Origin: Liopterus haemorrhoidalis
Taxonomy: Eukaryota > Arthropoda > Insecta > Coleoptera > Dytiscidae
Length of the DNA stretch: 64,000 bases
Reading direction: 5' to 3'
Assembly (NCBI GenBank): GCA_963971575.1
Contig: OZ020623.1
Span: forward strand, 17,362,980-17,426,979
The notes beneath the pieces are model-generated. The model was not told the origin of the DNA. It saw only the letters and a program-made list of their open reading frames with translations, and made no database searches. This document shows positions 25,501 to 32,044 of the stretch, in pieces (the first letter of the stretch is position 1; the number at the start of each line of letters is the position of its first letter). The position numbers and the translations under genes were made by a program.

Positions 25501-28500
25501 AGTTTAACAATGTGATTATAGTTATACGGGATAATTGTTTTATGCCGATCTTCAAAAGTAATATGGTATGTTCTATACACATAATGGAATCAGGTGTATG
25601 TAATATGTACAGAGCGATCAACAAATCTTGTCCGTTATGCAATACTTGACCGAAACATTTAGTTATCATACTTATTTCCAAGGACATGCATACATAGGCG
25701 TACATTATATTTTTATTACCTTATACGAATTGATTATTAAATGAACACTATTTTTCTCTACACGGCCAATGAGTTGATAACAGGTATTAAGCTAGGAACA
25801 AATATTTTCGTTGTTCCTCGGGTGAGTTCGTACAAACGAAGTAATCTGATTGGTTCTTTGTTAATTTGGGATTTTCAAATTTTTGAAGCGATCATTTGCG
25901 ATCATTTGAAATAATGATCGCACGGTATATAAAATGTAGGTATGTCTGTCAAATATGTGCATAAAGTATTCCAAACGATTAAGCAGAACTAGATTTTAAA
26001 ATCTAGTAATTTTTACAGATGATTGAAGCTTTTGATCATTTTGTTCAGGAAAAGCCAACTTCAATATATAAAAAAATAGCTAATGACAACTTACAAAAAT
26101 GAAAATTCCAGTTCCACCTAATCGTTTGGAATAGCCTGTAATACCTGTTATATTATATATTTTATGTATATCTGCTTATATTATGTACATACAGTAGAAC
26201 CTCGATTATCCGGACTAGGTCGGTGATGAAGGTAGTCCGGATAACGAAAAATCCGGATAATCGTAAAAAAGTGAGGAGAAATAGTAAAGAAAAATTACGT
26301 ACATTAAGCATGAACCTTTTTTTTACTGATATACATACGTTCAGTAAACTGTGTAATTTTTTTACTTTGTTTTTTTATATCCGATATTGTGGAAGTGCCG
26401 ACGCCATATATATCAGACCAATAACGTCCTGAGTCACCTTTTTTCAATGCACTGATTATATCTAATTTGTCTTTTAAAGATAGTACAACACGTTTTTTTT
26501 TTTCCGATGACATATCGGTAATATTAAAAAAAAATATTTAAATCGCACGTCTAGACACGTCATGACGTGAAAACCGGTACACAGCGGCGTAACACAGCGA
26601 ACTCGTAAAATAATTTCCTCGTTTAAAAGAATCCGGATAATCGAAAATTCGGATAATCGAGGTTCAACTGTATATTTATCAATAAAATGTTTTTTTACAC
26701 ATCTGTCAAAATCTGTAAGTTTCATCCAATGGATAACATTTATCAGTACCTACACGGTGGGAATAACTTATTCTGTGGATAATCTAGTTACTCTATAAAT
26801 AAATAATTGGAAATACGCAAAAAATCGTTTATTCCCTTGATAACTAATTATCCCATTGATACTCAATTTTATCTATGGTTGGAAATACCGGGCCTAAATG
26901 TAAAATGTTAATAATACAATAATTTCTTGAACCTGTTAAAACTCCACGGTTACCGGTTAATAATTAAAAGTTCAGGTTTTGGTTTACAGGCTTTGAAATA
27001 TAATGGTTCGGTTCAGATTCAGGTTAACGAGAAACACAGGTTTATTTGGTTTTTCGGTTTGGGTTCAAGTTCAGCTTTAGATCCCTATTATTAACTACGT
27101 ATTGTTGCTCCTCTTTTATCCATAATAATTCACCATTATATTTGATAGATTTTTTTTTTTTTTCAGAGTCATGAATTCAGCAAGGAACCATCTCTTCACT
27201 GGGTGATGAATGCTGTTGATTCAAATCTCAGTGCTACCGCCTGTGAGCAGTACAGTGTACTACGCCAACAGATGTGGTCGGCCATTGAGGACGAGATAGC
27301 CATGAACGAATGCGACATCTACTCGTACAATCCAGACCTAGCATCCGATCCATTTGGAGAAGATGGATGCTTATGGTCATTTAATTATTTTTTCTATAAC
27401 AAGAGACTGAAACGTATTGTGTTTTTCACTTGCCGTGCTATCAAGTAAGTCATTTTAATTTGATTCGATACATACAGGTAGAACTCGATATACGCCGATT
27501 CACTTGTACGCTTGCGCGGAAATAATTATCATACGCCTGGGATTCCCCGATCTGATCGGGAAAGTACCGCGACAACTGGACTGGATGGCGCTCCAGTATC
27601 ATCTCGTATACGGCCGCTCGCAAACACAGCCATATGTGGCCGCCACACGTGGCTTTACACGGCCACCAGTGGTTGCCACAGGTGGCCCTATGCAGCTCGT
27701 ATTTGCCACGACGGTAGCAACTCTATCTATTCTCTTGCCAGTATCACTATGGACTTCGACTCGAATGCACTTATCGCGCTGCTGGTAATAAGAAGACGAT
27801 GAAGGCGGCGTAGATTACAAAAATAGCGCCGTTATTGGGTACATTCAATATTAAGTACTCGCGAGAGAAATGGACACTGGGTGCGTTTTGTTGTGTCAAT
27901 TTTGGTTTCGGTTTAATCAGAATATGCGTTTTGTTGGGACAATATTCTCATTCTATTCATTTTACTCATTCGATGATTTGAGGTCGAACGCCTGGAATGA
28001 ATAAGTGTGGTGGGGATGAAAAGTATAGAAGAATATTTCATTGCAGTTGTTATTTTCATTTGGTTTTTAAATATATTAGAATTAAATCTTGGTATTATTG
28101 CTTAAAATCATTTTCACTTTTATGTATTTTCTCATTTTGTGTCCTAAAGTAAATACCTATATAATTTTAAGAGTATTTTTAAATTTAAACTTAAAATGTA
28201 TGTACAATTCATTATTCGTTCTAAAACATTACATTCTAGAATCTTTGCTTCAAATATAAAGTTTTCGTCTCTTACATTTATTATTTAGATTATCCATTTA
28301 GGTTAAATACATTCGTTTTCCCACTCAGCTAAATTCTAGGATGTTCTACAACCATATGACTTAACCTCCATGCAAATGTCATTCCATGTTTACTTCACGA
28401 TCAAAATTGTCGTTTTCTGGCGCATCAATCCTAGTACTTCTAACTAGCCACCAACAAAACGCACCCAATGACTCCCTTTTTGAAGATTTAAAATTACACG

Positions 28501-29845
28501 AATACAAATTCTTCAAGTATTTTCGAATGAGCTTGACAACATTTAACGAATTATTATTTCTGCTGCAAGATCATTTGAAACATACACGAATGAGATAGCG
28601 GGCGATTTTCAATTTCGGATATGAACATGTCAATGTCCATATTATTCGTTTGTATATTTTTCTTTGCACACTATACTCTATACAGAGAATTGCAATTGAC
28701 ATACCAGTCAAACGGTGGCGAGCGACTGTGGCCGTGTGTGCGCTGGAAAAACTGAAGTCGCCTCCGGCTACAAGTAGCGAGACTCGTCCACTCCCGCAGC
28801 GTGTGGCTCGAGTGGGCCACTACGAACGCCATATCTGCACTGAGCACTGAGTCTATTTAAACTGCATACAAAATACAGTCCGCAGCGTGTGGCGGCAATA
28901 TATAGCTGTGTTTGCGAGCGGCCTAAGTATCCTTCAACATGTCTGGCGTATATTTAGTTTAATTATTCGTAATTAAATTAGTTTATTTGTTTCTATAAAA
29001 TAGGTGTTTTTTTTGCATTCGCATATATAAAAGGGTACAGTAAAACAAATACCATTTCTGAGAAGAGGAGAAAGGAAATGTTAACTCAAGATGGACCTAA
29101 AAGGGCTAGAATTTCTGTCTCCCTTGAGAAGATGGAAGTTATTAGACGAATGGAAACTGGGGGAACTTAAATTTTGTTTAAAAAAATTAAATGGAAGCTC
29201 TTAAGTACGACCATGAAACTTGGTTATCATTCAAAATCTCGATATCGAAAATTTTCGCGATTACAATACTTGCCCCTTATATATTAAGGTCTGGCAAGTA
29301 AAAACCTATTTTCGAAGTGCTGTCCGTATTGTCTGTATAGTCCGTATATGTCCGTATAGTAAGCGCTGTGTGTATTCACGATAACTCAAGAACGGTTCAA
29401 CTTACAGAGTTGGTTCTGGTACTAAAAAAAATTCCTATTAATTGGAAAGAACCGTATTGTTTTTTATGAAGATCCGAAACCGGAAATGGAAGTTATTAAA
29501 CTTTAAAATTAAGAAAAAATGGTAACTAAACAAAAATTTGTATAGAACATAATTTGATGTATTTTTGAAGATTTACCTAAATAGTTTTTTTTTAATAAAA
29601 AAAAAAAAAAATATCATTTTCGGTTTTAATTGTCGGACAAGGCTAGCGGAGGTGTCCCTTGTCCACCACTGGTCTCACAGTGGAATATTGTCACTAGGAT
29701 ATTGAAGTTTGAAGAACACTTCACTAAAGTATTACATTTGACTTCATTTATGCATTCTATATTTATGTTTATTTACAGTCCGATCTACGCAGTGGATTCT
29801 GGTATTGGAAGTGACTTTGCGATGGATGAAGATGATTTGGATTAA
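944..29845 (+). CDS. Maf1: Maf1, repressor of RNA polymerase III (three spliced exons)
   Basis: Maf1 is a nuclear/cytoplasmic phosphoprotein that represses RNA polymerase III under stress and poor nutrition. The spliced CDS joins 944-1282, 27167-27444 and 29779-29845 (684 nt, 227 aa). The start is the ATG in the context AAAATGAAG, and the protein begins [13 protein letters not shown] as in animal Maf1. The A box (residues about 1-40, [12 protein letters not shown]), B box (about 89-110, [13 protein letters not shown]) and C box ([10 protein letters not shown], then [18 protein letters not shown]) are all present in order. The tail is short and acidic (MDEDDLD), shorter than in vertebrates. 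Splice sites are AAG|GTACAT, TTTCAG|AGT, ATCAA|GTAAGT and TTACAG|TCC, with matching phases 0 and 2. Intron 1 is about 25.9 kb and hosts another gene and many transposons; intron 2 is 2.3 kb. Confidence 0.93.
1909..2096 (+). mobile_element. diverged MITE-2 copy
   Basis: The sequence shares the inner terminal motif TTTAAGCGGAACTA and the right end CTAGTTCCACTTAAAC...GGAATAGACTGTA with the MITE-2 family seen at 23788, 25964, 39817, 58671 and 60076. The left terminus is degraded. Confidence 0.6.
2097..2817. other. Maf1 intron 1 sequence, possible hAT debris
   Basis: No clear gene is present. The phrase TGGCGAACCTATG at about 2104 resembles hAT terminal sequence. At 2653 an ATG opens a short frame ([15 protein letters not shown]) that runs into a good donor (TTG|GTAAGT). 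It could be an orphan first exon, but no partner exon was found. Confidence 0.3.
2818..3857 (+). repeat. GTCY-1 repeat element, duplicated
   Basis: The family opens ACCGCCAACATATATAAGGG, contains a (GTCC/GTCT)n tract, and ends GTGGCCACAGCTGAT. Here the central part occurs twice in direct order (tracts near 2955 and 3280). Minus-strand copies lie at 49947-50386 and 59537-59957. The organisation recalls insect repeats that seed GTCY microsatellites. No TIR or duplication was detected. Confidence 0.7.
4100..4633 (+). mobile_element. MITE-5, long-TIR foldback element
   Basis: The element starts GACCGGGAGCTCATGAC and ends GTCATGAGCTCCCGGTC, flanked by TA. The two arms are inverted copies for roughly 200 bp each (both contain the GGGATGGTACTAAACCCCTG segment), so the transcript could fold into one long hairpin. 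A second copy is at 46016-46580. Confidence 0.85.
4894..4986 (+). pseudogene. THAP zinc-finger fragment in THAP-Q
   Basis: The frame reads VYCFAPNCN followed by [12 protein letters not shown] and a stop. This fits the start of a THAP domain (C-x4-C then an FxRFP-like stretch), which binds DNA in several transposases. The C-terminal Cys/His pair is absent. The same fragment recurs at 33041-33138. Confidence 0.5.
5139..5542 (+). mobile_element. MITE-1 copy (TIR element, TA duplication)
   Basis: The ends CAGTCTGTTTCAAACG and CGTTTGGAACAGGCTG are inverted repeats with TA on each side; length 404 bp. Other copies: 18175-18581, 18887-21155, 23091-23332, 30723-31171 and 51392-51798. No coding capacity. 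Confidence 0.88.
6310..6462 (+). pseudogene. THAP-domain protein remnant (THAP-S)
   Basis: The 50-codon frame begins [20 protein letters not shown]. This matches the N-terminal half of a THAP domain (C-x4-C then a basic loop and SF). It has no start codon and no distal Cys/His pair, so it is a fragment. Its stop codon lies one base from the stop of the opposing SWIM-like frame. Domain assignment is by motif, and function is inferred to be DNA binding for the element. Confidence 0.55.
6464..6721 (-). pseudogene. SWIM-like zinc-finger protein remnant (THAP-S)
   Basis: The minus-strand frame contains [19 protein letters not shown] followed by [17 protein letters not shown]. The CKH...C pattern and the preceding PHEI block resemble the SWIM-type zinc-binding region of uncharacterised insect proteins. 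The first part of the CxC signature is lost. It lies tail-to-tail with the THAP fragment. Compare 49298-49519, which holds the N-terminal part of a similar protein. Confidence 0.45.
7210..8446 (+). mobile_element. MITE-3 copy split by a LINE
   Basis: The ends CTCTATCTCAAAAAGGCTGA and GAGTCTTTTTGAGATAGAG are inverted repeats. The interior matches 56076-56479 nearly base for base, except that the LINE tail at 7563-8412 is inserted here. Confidence 0.75.
7563..8412 (+). mobile_element. 5'-truncated LINE (jockey/CR1-like) 3' end
   Basis: A frame from about 7650 to 8328 reads [17 protein letters not shown], then [13 protein letters not shown], then [12 protein letters not shown]. This is the typical end of a non-LTR reverse transcriptase ORF. 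An in-frame TAA at 7800 breaks it. The 3' end is a tail of AATAA/AAAT units, and the insert interrupts MITE-3. Only the last roughly 230 residues of ORF2 remain, so it is dead on arrival. Confidence 0.82.
8554..9941. other. Maf1 intron 1, no recognised gene
   Basis: AT-rich sequence up to about 9080. From 9098 there is a block with GGGCCGTAACTACC and GGGCCCTGGGCAAG, phrases typical of degraded hAT elements. GC rises between 9480 and 9750 but no coding frame can be supported. Confidence 0.3.
9942..10299 (+). repeat. Gypsy-like LTR/primer-site remnants in tandem
   Basis: TGGCGCCCAACGGGGGTC (9942) and TGGCGCCCAACTTGGGGCC (10280) both resemble the tRNA-Lys primer binding site used by many Gypsy elements, each preceded by TTACATT. 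The 300 bp between could be one LTR running from about TGTGATATTC at 10024. No gag or pol remains. Confidence 0.4.
10481..10867 (-). pseudogene. hAT transposase C-terminal remnant
   Basis: The frame (128 aa) contains [12 protein letters not shown] near its start and [20 protein letters not shown] near its end, followed by [10 protein letters not shown]. This matches the C-terminal dimerisation region of ZBED5/FAM200-type hAT transposases, where the usual text is an LPFxTTYLCE block. The catalytic region is gone, so only the tail survives. Confidence 0.65.
10911..11029. mobile_element. palindromic MITE inside the hAT element
   Basis: CTAGCGTCGCCGAATCAACG at the left is mirrored by CGTTGTTTCGCCGACGCTAG at the right, making almost the whole 119 bp a hairpin. 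TATA flanks both ends. Confidence 0.82.
11397..12452 (+). repeat. diverged tandem repeat, left arm
   Basis: Loosely repeated units contain GTTAAGTAAATAATAAGTGAGATA, a C-rich tract and GATTTGTTTTCTTATTATAAAC. The units continue on the far side of the BEL element at 17680-18170. A 223-bp element (11585-11807) and a unique stretch (12060-12300) interrupt the array. Confidence 0.6.
11585..11807. mobile_element. non-autonomous THAP-G element
   Basis: It runs from GGGAAAG to TTTTTCCC with TA (TATA) on both sides. The right arm CCACCAGATGTCATATCGC is the inverse of the THAP-G terminus at 19015 and 36275, so it is a short derivative of that family. Confidence 0.65.
12453..12638 (+). repeat. BEL/Pao 5' LTR
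   Basis: 186 bp, TG...CA bounded, with an AATAAA near its 3' part. Identical to the 3' copy at 17494-17679. Confidence 0.95.
12642..12658 (+). other. candidate primer binding site of BEL/Pao
   Basis: TGGTCCTTCGAACCGGA starts 3 bases after the 5' LTR and begins with TGG, as primer sites do. The matching tRNA could not be identified. Confidence 0.5.
12979..17595 (+). CDS. BEL/Pao Gag-Pol polyprotein, truncated integrase
   Basis: The single 1,538-codon frame is the retrotransposon polyprotein. Residues about 120-270 look like the DUF1759 Gag region. Zinc-knuckle-like Cys clusters begin with CGIC at 328 and CFNC further on. The aspartic protease motif is DSGS near 453, the reverse transcriptase YADD box at 856-859, and the first RNase H Asp near 1032 (FSDAS). 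An integrase zinc domain (HECISC) is followed by GIDYAGP (Asp 1409) and YSDNGT (Asp 1475). The third catalytic acid and the C-terminal domain are absent. After DAT the frame runs into the 3' LTR for about 34 codons and stops there. The start at 12979 is the first ATG of the frame after the leader. There is no frameshift or stop before the deletion. Confidence 0.92.
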   Translation: MVETKEVKQLVKKRASIKSRLTIFANFIVELQDKIETVNDLADLDLIQLKRRLTIVEPIISEFSEIQDSIESVAENLADEFAERESFERIYHKQTSIATSIINKFNKDLDNNETLSNKTRNNPRSTTLPEMPIPKFNGDIKKWLEFREKFMSLIHKNEDIDNVEKFHYLIESLEGSAPGVIESIDFTAENYDIAWQALCDRFNNKRLLLHNHVKEICEAEQIIKVSPDKIRNLIDTINKHLKTLEHLGQPVHSWDTLLIYIIEKKFDRVTLNEWQKYRFTNEVPTMTNLREFLKGRADLLETSEHNRDDKQFKRHNTTKAFFSKTIKCGICKDNHFIYQCPDFKKFTVEDRRQRIRTLKLCFNCLRGGHAANACQSGGCRVCNLKHNTALHQGRETSESSDRQTDGAPTTTQTKADVAVHTTSNAYRQVLLATAQILIFDKYNRVHTARVLLDSGSQSSFITSELCDKLQISKEKINLSITGLNHVISETQFKCNLKIKSRICDFKTQVTCLVLPVITGDLPNAMVNVSALNIPKHCKLADPQFHYPGKIDMLIGADLYWNLIGAQQTSLGKNMPVMRESKLGWVISGPIASQFCTKTFCNFSKTIQDQIARFWEIEEGFLEKRVFSVEERECEEHFVRNTKRDKDGRFIVSVPFKEPPSKLGESRQLAEKRFLTLERKLQSNSSLKREYVNFMQEYKELGHMSAVKKPDDAPITYYMPHHGVIREDSLTTKLRVVFDASALSTSGYSSNNLQMVGPTIQEDLISIILRFRKHRYVIAADIAKMYRQVLVETSQRPLQRILWRSEPKEPLIAYNLNTVTYGTASASFLAIRSVLELAKEIKDSEPEIAQIIERDFYADDLLSGGSSVEEVTRIAQRVTTVLETGCFELRKWHSNDTRILKNLDTENSALKIVNLSENENAKTLGLLWNCHSDNFMYDVKMIDSKVITKRTVLSEIAQIFDPLGLLSACTINAKMLLQKLWLLKLTWDEPLPDELKSFWLRLVKELPCLNKLRIPRNVICNEAVDIQVHGFSDASMNAYGGCIYVRSAKPNGEVYVHLLCSKGKVAPLKPVTIPRLELCGALTLARLMNKVKQSLNLKSETKYTFWTDSTVVLGWLKATPNSLNQFAGNRVSEIQQLTHADVWRHVPTKENPADMLSRGISPSQALDLKIWFNGPKWLAEDEGQWPSLKYVQEKLPELRNETRSFAIKNPEESLFFSKFSSLIKLKRVTAFVLRFIENSKRKRESRQVGPLTFNETNRAFFKLVQLSQSESFGTEINLLKSKKPLSKRSNIIKLSPFLSSDQLLRVGGRLENSKFKFDKKHPLILSSSHNLTKLIFRYEHIKLFHAGPQLLLANIRERIWPIQGRNLAKKTVHECISCFRARPVCIQPRMGNLPEARVLPGYPFAVTGIDYAGPIMTKDRKGRGCKLLKSYLALFVCFSTKAIHLELVTDLSKECFLLALNRFIARRGKPARIYSDNGTNFTGAYAEIKRVRNFLRENTQSISDATCRESSANFASPALPPRPTVVSNTQGVQEKARNT
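17494..17679 (+). repeat. BEL/Pao 3' LTR
   Basis: Identical to the 5' LTR. It is preceded by TTAGCGACGCCACA, which is not a polypurine tract, and is followed by the GTTTT duplication. Confidence 0.95.
17680..18170 (+). repeat. tandem repeat of about 150 bp, right arm
   Basis: Units are recognised by ACTCCCC at 17776, 17930 and 18088, spaced 154 and 158 bp. The unit at 12397 is 147 bp away once the BEL insertion is subtracted. Each has ATTCATCTAAATGAAAAAAA and GATTTGTTTTCTTATTATAA. Confidence 0.75.
18175..18581 (-). mobile_element. MITE-1 copy
   Basis: 407 bp, ends CAGTCTGTTCCAAACGG and CCGTTTAGAACAGACTG, TA on both sides. Opposite in orientation to the 51392 copy. Confidence 0.9.
18584..18882 (+). 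mobile_element. MITE-6 copy
   Basis: Termini AGCTGTTCACTTTTGTAAG and CTTACAAAAGTGCACAGC are inverted. It lies exactly between two MITE-1 copies. A shorter copy sits beside another MITE-1 at 23334-23532. Confidence 0.7.
19143..19490 (+). pseudogene. THAP-domain protein remnant (THAP-G)
   Basis: The frame starts [16 protein letters not shown] and hits a stop. It continues across stops with [13 protein letters not shown] and, in another frame, MFARCILWK, positions that fit the second half of a THAP domain. Several stops and shifts make it nonfunctional. The same region is found on the minus strand at 35570-36175. Confidence 0.6.
19490..20597 (+). repeat. GTCT-L repeat element
   Basis: It begins AGGGTTTTGTAGGTATGACC, has a (GTCT)n tract at about 19538-19580, then GAGTTGAAATTTGGCATG, and ends GTGTGAAAATTCACACTTC...CATCAATTTTT. 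Other copies: 47400-48385 and 60894-61720. Near 20050-20140 it carries a tRNA-like stretch with the box GAGTTCGAATCCTG. Confidence 0.72.
21304..22388 (+). CDS. ZAD-type C2H2 zinc-finger protein (two exons), nested in Maf1 intron 1
   Basis: The CDS joins 21304-21432 and 21486-22388 around a 53-bp intron (ATA|GTAAGT...TTACAG|GAA, phase 0), giving 343 aa. The N-terminus is a ZAD dimerisation domain with CRIC at residues 9-12 and CADC at 54-57; the intron falls between the two pairs. A long acidic linker (about 70-200) follows. Four zinc fingers span about 218-237, 245-265, 276-296 and 305-327; the second ends in H-x-C instead of H-x3-H. ZAD proteins are nuclear DNA-binding regulators found in arthropods; the targets of this one are unknown. 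It is transcribed in the same direction as the host gene. A MITE lies 48 bp after the stop, possibly in its 3' UTR. No individual orthologue was recognised. Confidence 0.88.
22436..22563. mobile_element. MITE-4 foldback element with TTA duplication
   Basis: 128 bp, TGGCCGGTTGCTAAAG to GTTAGCAACCCGCCA, flanked by TTA on both sides. The interior is a near-perfect hairpin (AAAATCATCTGTTTTTGTAT). The 3-bp TTA duplication fits a Harbinger-driven MITE. Second copy at 33481-33608. Confidence 0.88.
23007..23073. repeat. short dispersed repeat
   Basis: CCGCTAGCAACTTGAGACTG through GGCATTAGTTGGTAAAA is shared with 53106-53171 with few differences. Confidence 0.6.
23091..23332 (+). mobile_element. MITE-1 copy, internally deleted
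   Basis: 242 bp, intact ends and TA duplication, but the first inner portion is missing compared with the 407-bp copies. Confidence 0.88.
23334..23532 (+). mobile_element. MITE-6 copy, internally deleted
   Basis: AAGCAGTTCACTTTTGTAAG and CTTACAAAAGTGAACTGCTT form the ends. It abuts the MITE-1 copy directly. Confidence 0.7.
23788..23969 (+). mobile_element. MITE-2 copy
   Basis: Starts CAGGCTATTCCAAACG and ends in the inverse GGAATAGCCT, with TA outside. The inner motif TTAGGCGGAACTA is shared with MITE-1. Confidence 0.85.
24006..24715 (+). repeat. GTCY-2 repeat element
   Basis: It opens CTTGCCCGACCTTAATATAT, contains (GT)n and (CTGT)n tracts at 24137-24185, and ends near CTAGCGGAGGTTTCC...CCACTGG. 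A rearranged copy is at 29206-29680. Peptides read from the microsatellite are meaningless. Confidence 0.65.
24877..25035 (+). pseudogene. Myb/SANT-like DNA-binding fragment
   Basis: The frame [20 protein letters not shown] followed by [17 protein letters not shown] matches the first part of the Myb/SANT-like domain common in insect proteins and in Harbinger accessory proteins. It has no start, and it diverges and stops after 52 codons. Probably transposon-derived. Confidence 0.5.
25253..25580. repeat. foldback repeat
   Basis: AGAACATACCATATTAGTTT with TGAAGATCG at the left is mirrored by CGATCTTCAAAAGTAATATG with GTATGTTCT at the right. Arms are about 30 bp around a 270-bp centre. No element family was recognised. 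Confidence 0.55.
25964..26138 (-). mobile_element. MITE-2 copy
   Basis: Inverted relative to the 23788 copy. Ends near AGTATTCCAAACGATTAAGC and CGTTTGGAATAGCCTG. Confidence 0.8.
26192..26670 (-). mobile_element. pogo/Tigger-like transposon derivative
   Basis: CAGTAGAACCTCGATTATCC and GGATAATCGAGGTTCAACTG are inverted ends flanked by TA; CCGGATAATCG is repeated subterminally. 479 bp, with a minus-strand transposase N-terminus. Confidence 0.85.
26304..26513 (-). pseudogene. pogo/Tigger transposase N-terminal HTH fragment
   Basis: It begins [20 protein letters not shown] and continues [18 protein letters not shown], the CENP-B/Psq-type helix-turn-helix at the start of jerky/Tigger transposases. 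The frame drifts after about 53 residues and lacks the DDE domain. Confidence 0.7.
27167..27444 (+). CDS. Maf1: Maf1 coding exon 2
   Basis: Residues 114-205 plus two bases of 206. It starts [17 protein letters not shown] and ends [11 protein letters not shown]. The acceptor follows a T-rich tract (TTTTTTCAG) and the donor is AA|GTAAGT. Confidence 0.93.
27612..28923 (+). mobile_element. Harbinger-like transposon in Maf1 intron 2
   Basis: GGCCGCTCGCAAACACAGC is matched by GCTGTGTTTGCGAGCGGCC at the right end. The flanking trinucleotides are TAC and TAA, close to a TWA duplication. The subterminal regions are GC-rich with repeated GTGGCC/GGCCAC text. A transposase fragment lies inside. Confidence 0.72.
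28386..28598 (+). pseudogene. Harbinger transposase N-terminal fragment
   Basis: The end of the 70-codon frame, [20 protein letters not shown] followed by HLKHTRMR and a stop, matches the conserved start of the PIF/Harbinger DDE transposase. The catalytic domain is absent. Confidence 0.65.
29076..29170 (+). pseudogene. CENP-B/Tigger HTH fragment
   Basis: The short frame [20 protein letters not shown] followed by VIRRMETGG resembles the N-terminal HTH of Tigger-type transposases. Too short to assign further. Confidence 0.4.
29206..29680. repeat. GTCY-2 copy with inverted left part
   Basis: The first 90 bases (to TTAAGGTCTGGCAAG) are the reverse complement of 24010-24100. The rest (from AAAACCTATTTTCGAAGTGC) runs in the same direction as 24115 onward. 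It ends with CTAGCGGAGGTGTCC. A local inversion is the simplest explanation. Confidence 0.6.
29779..29845 (+). CDS. Maf1: Maf1 coding exon 3 and stop
   Basis: The last base of codon 206 (Asn) is followed by [20 protein letters not shown], Asp and TAA. The acceptor is TTTACAG. The acidic tail agrees with insect Maf1 proteins. No canonical AATAAA lies in the next 150 bp. Confidence 0.88.
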
Positions 29846-30270
29846 AAATCAGATCAAATAATCATAAAAAAAAAACTTTTAATTATATAACAATTACAAT
29901 GTTCAAATGAATTATTTTTTTATTTTATTTCATGATTAAAATTAACCCAAATTTGAGGGAATTTAACTATAGATGTATTACATTTATTAACTAACAGTGC
30001 AACGGTGTATAGAAAAACAATTTCACAGTTTTACGCAGACTTCAGTGTTACGGAAACGAATTAAATTGCTTAATTCGTATTCACTTCTGTACACCTTTAT
30101 ACTGTTTTCTAATAATATTTAGTAATAGAGAGTTTTCAGTATAGTTATGGCTGTTTTACATTATACTTCTCGCTACACTTTCAAACTTTTGACGACATTC
30201 AAACTGTTAATGCTACCTTCTGAAGTAAAAATAGCTAAAGATAGGAGACACAAACAACAAATAGTATATA

Positions 30271-30359
30271 ATTATACGAGTTTTATAAGACGATGTATTG
30301 TCAGACGGGTTGTTTGAAAGATACAAGTGTGACAATACGTCGTATAAAACGAGCATAAT
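30271..30359. repeat. 89-bp hairpin repeat
   Basis: Left arm ACGAGTTTTATAAGACGATG, right arm CGTCGTATAAAACGAGC, about 33 bp each with a few mismatches. It could be a very small MITE. Confidence 0.55.
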
Positions 30360-30722
30360 ATATTATTTTTTATACTTCGCATCATTTATTTTATAGAAAT
30401 TTAAAAATTTCATTTATAAAAAATATCTGAATACAATCTGGGGATTTTTGTGAAATGCGGTCACTATAGCAACAATGTATAATAAAACAATTTCTATGAT
30501 AACACAACACAACAGTAATTTGACAGATGCAAAACAACAAACTTTCTTTTTGAATTTTCTTAATAATAATATTATAAAATAATTATCTGACAAGGAAATA
30601 CTGACAAATTATATTAAATAAACATTTCAAAATATTTGAGGTTATCAATGATACGCCGTAGACGAGTAGTACTGCCAATTTCTCAAAATAAAAAATCACC
30701 AAAAACAGTTTAACAATAGCTA

Positions 30723-31171
30723 CCGTCTGTTCCAAACGGTTAAGCGGAACTAAATTTTGCAATCTAGTTACTTTCATCGTTTAAATCGTGCTTTTCGACC
30801 GTTTTGTTTAAGCTTTGTAAATCATACTTACAATACACATTTTTTGTTAAGGTTAATATCATTTTAAAATGTCATTTTCTTTATATTTTGATTTTTTGTG
30901 TCATTCTTAATACAAATTTCCCATTTATTAATTTTTTTGTCATTAAAATATACATTATTATTATTAAAAAAAAAAAAATAAATAAAATAAAAAAAATAAA
31001 AAATAATTTAATTTTGACATAGGTAATTCGTTTCCATGGTTTCATTGTTGTAATTTTAAATTTGGACATTGCAACGTGAAAAATGAAATAACCCAAGCAA
31101 GGTCCCTTGTCGTGACAACCTAAAAGAACGAAATTCCCATTTAGTTCCGCCTAAGCGTTTGAAACAGACTG
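30723..31171 (-). mobile_element. MITE-1 copy
   Basis: 449 bp, ends CCGTCTGTTCCAAACGG and CGTTTGAAACAGACTG, TA outside. Longer than the others because of an A-rich expansion near 30960-31010. Confidence 0.87.
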
Positions 31172-32044
31172 TATAAGTTTCATTTTGTTACATATAATAC
31201 TATTGTTAAATTGTTTTCAGTGTAACTATGATATTATTGTGAATGCAAAGTATAAAAACATTATTATACATGTGTAATTTATTATTATAAAATAAATGAT
31301 GTACAAAAGTAAATAACTACATACAGAACTTATAGCAAAAAATTATGACAGTACGCCATTGTCCTTAAGTAACGTGTATGTTGAGATTTATCAAAATCTC
31401 GTTAATTCAATTACATAATATGAATAGAAAATACGAATGAAAAGTACTTCTTTTAGTCTTTGTATAAATACTTCGAAAAGTATAATGTAGAATAGACTTT
31501 ACATTCACTAACATTTTAATTTTGACTGCAAGTATTTTATTTTTATTGTAAAAAAACATTTTTATGATTTATTTTCTTAAAATAGCCAAATATTATTAAG
31601 TTTTTTTCATTATATTTGTGAATAAAACGTAATAAAACTGTTACTGTCCAACACTGTGATAATAGCAGGCCAATTAGTACAATTTTTAGAATTTTTGCGA
31701 CTAATTATTAGTCTGACGTCACATACTGTGCTGCCATCTGACAACGGTTTCCTTCGGAATATTAATATACATTTGATTTAAAATACATTTGTCGTTATGT
31801 TTGTTACCTTAATTTTATGATTATTTTCAATTTTGGAGCAAAAAATACATATCTTTGATAAGTATACACTAATAAATATAGTTCAGATACTTTATATTAT
31901 AGAATAATGTTTTTATAAACATAAAAATATGGATTCGAAGATATATTTATAGGTTACGTTTTTAAATAATATGGAAATCGAATTGTCTTTAGTATTTACT
32001 TAATTATAACTAAGTAATTATTAATATTTTGTTTCCGAATGCAT

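Noticed and set aside
27504..27802. Two overlapping 94-96 aa frames just after Maf1 exon 2
   Set aside because: They lie mostly in the GC-rich terminus of the Harbinger element; no homology.
30804..31022. Repeated hydrophobic peptide (also at 18209 and 51552)
   Set aside because: Chance frame in MITE-1, present because the element is repeated.
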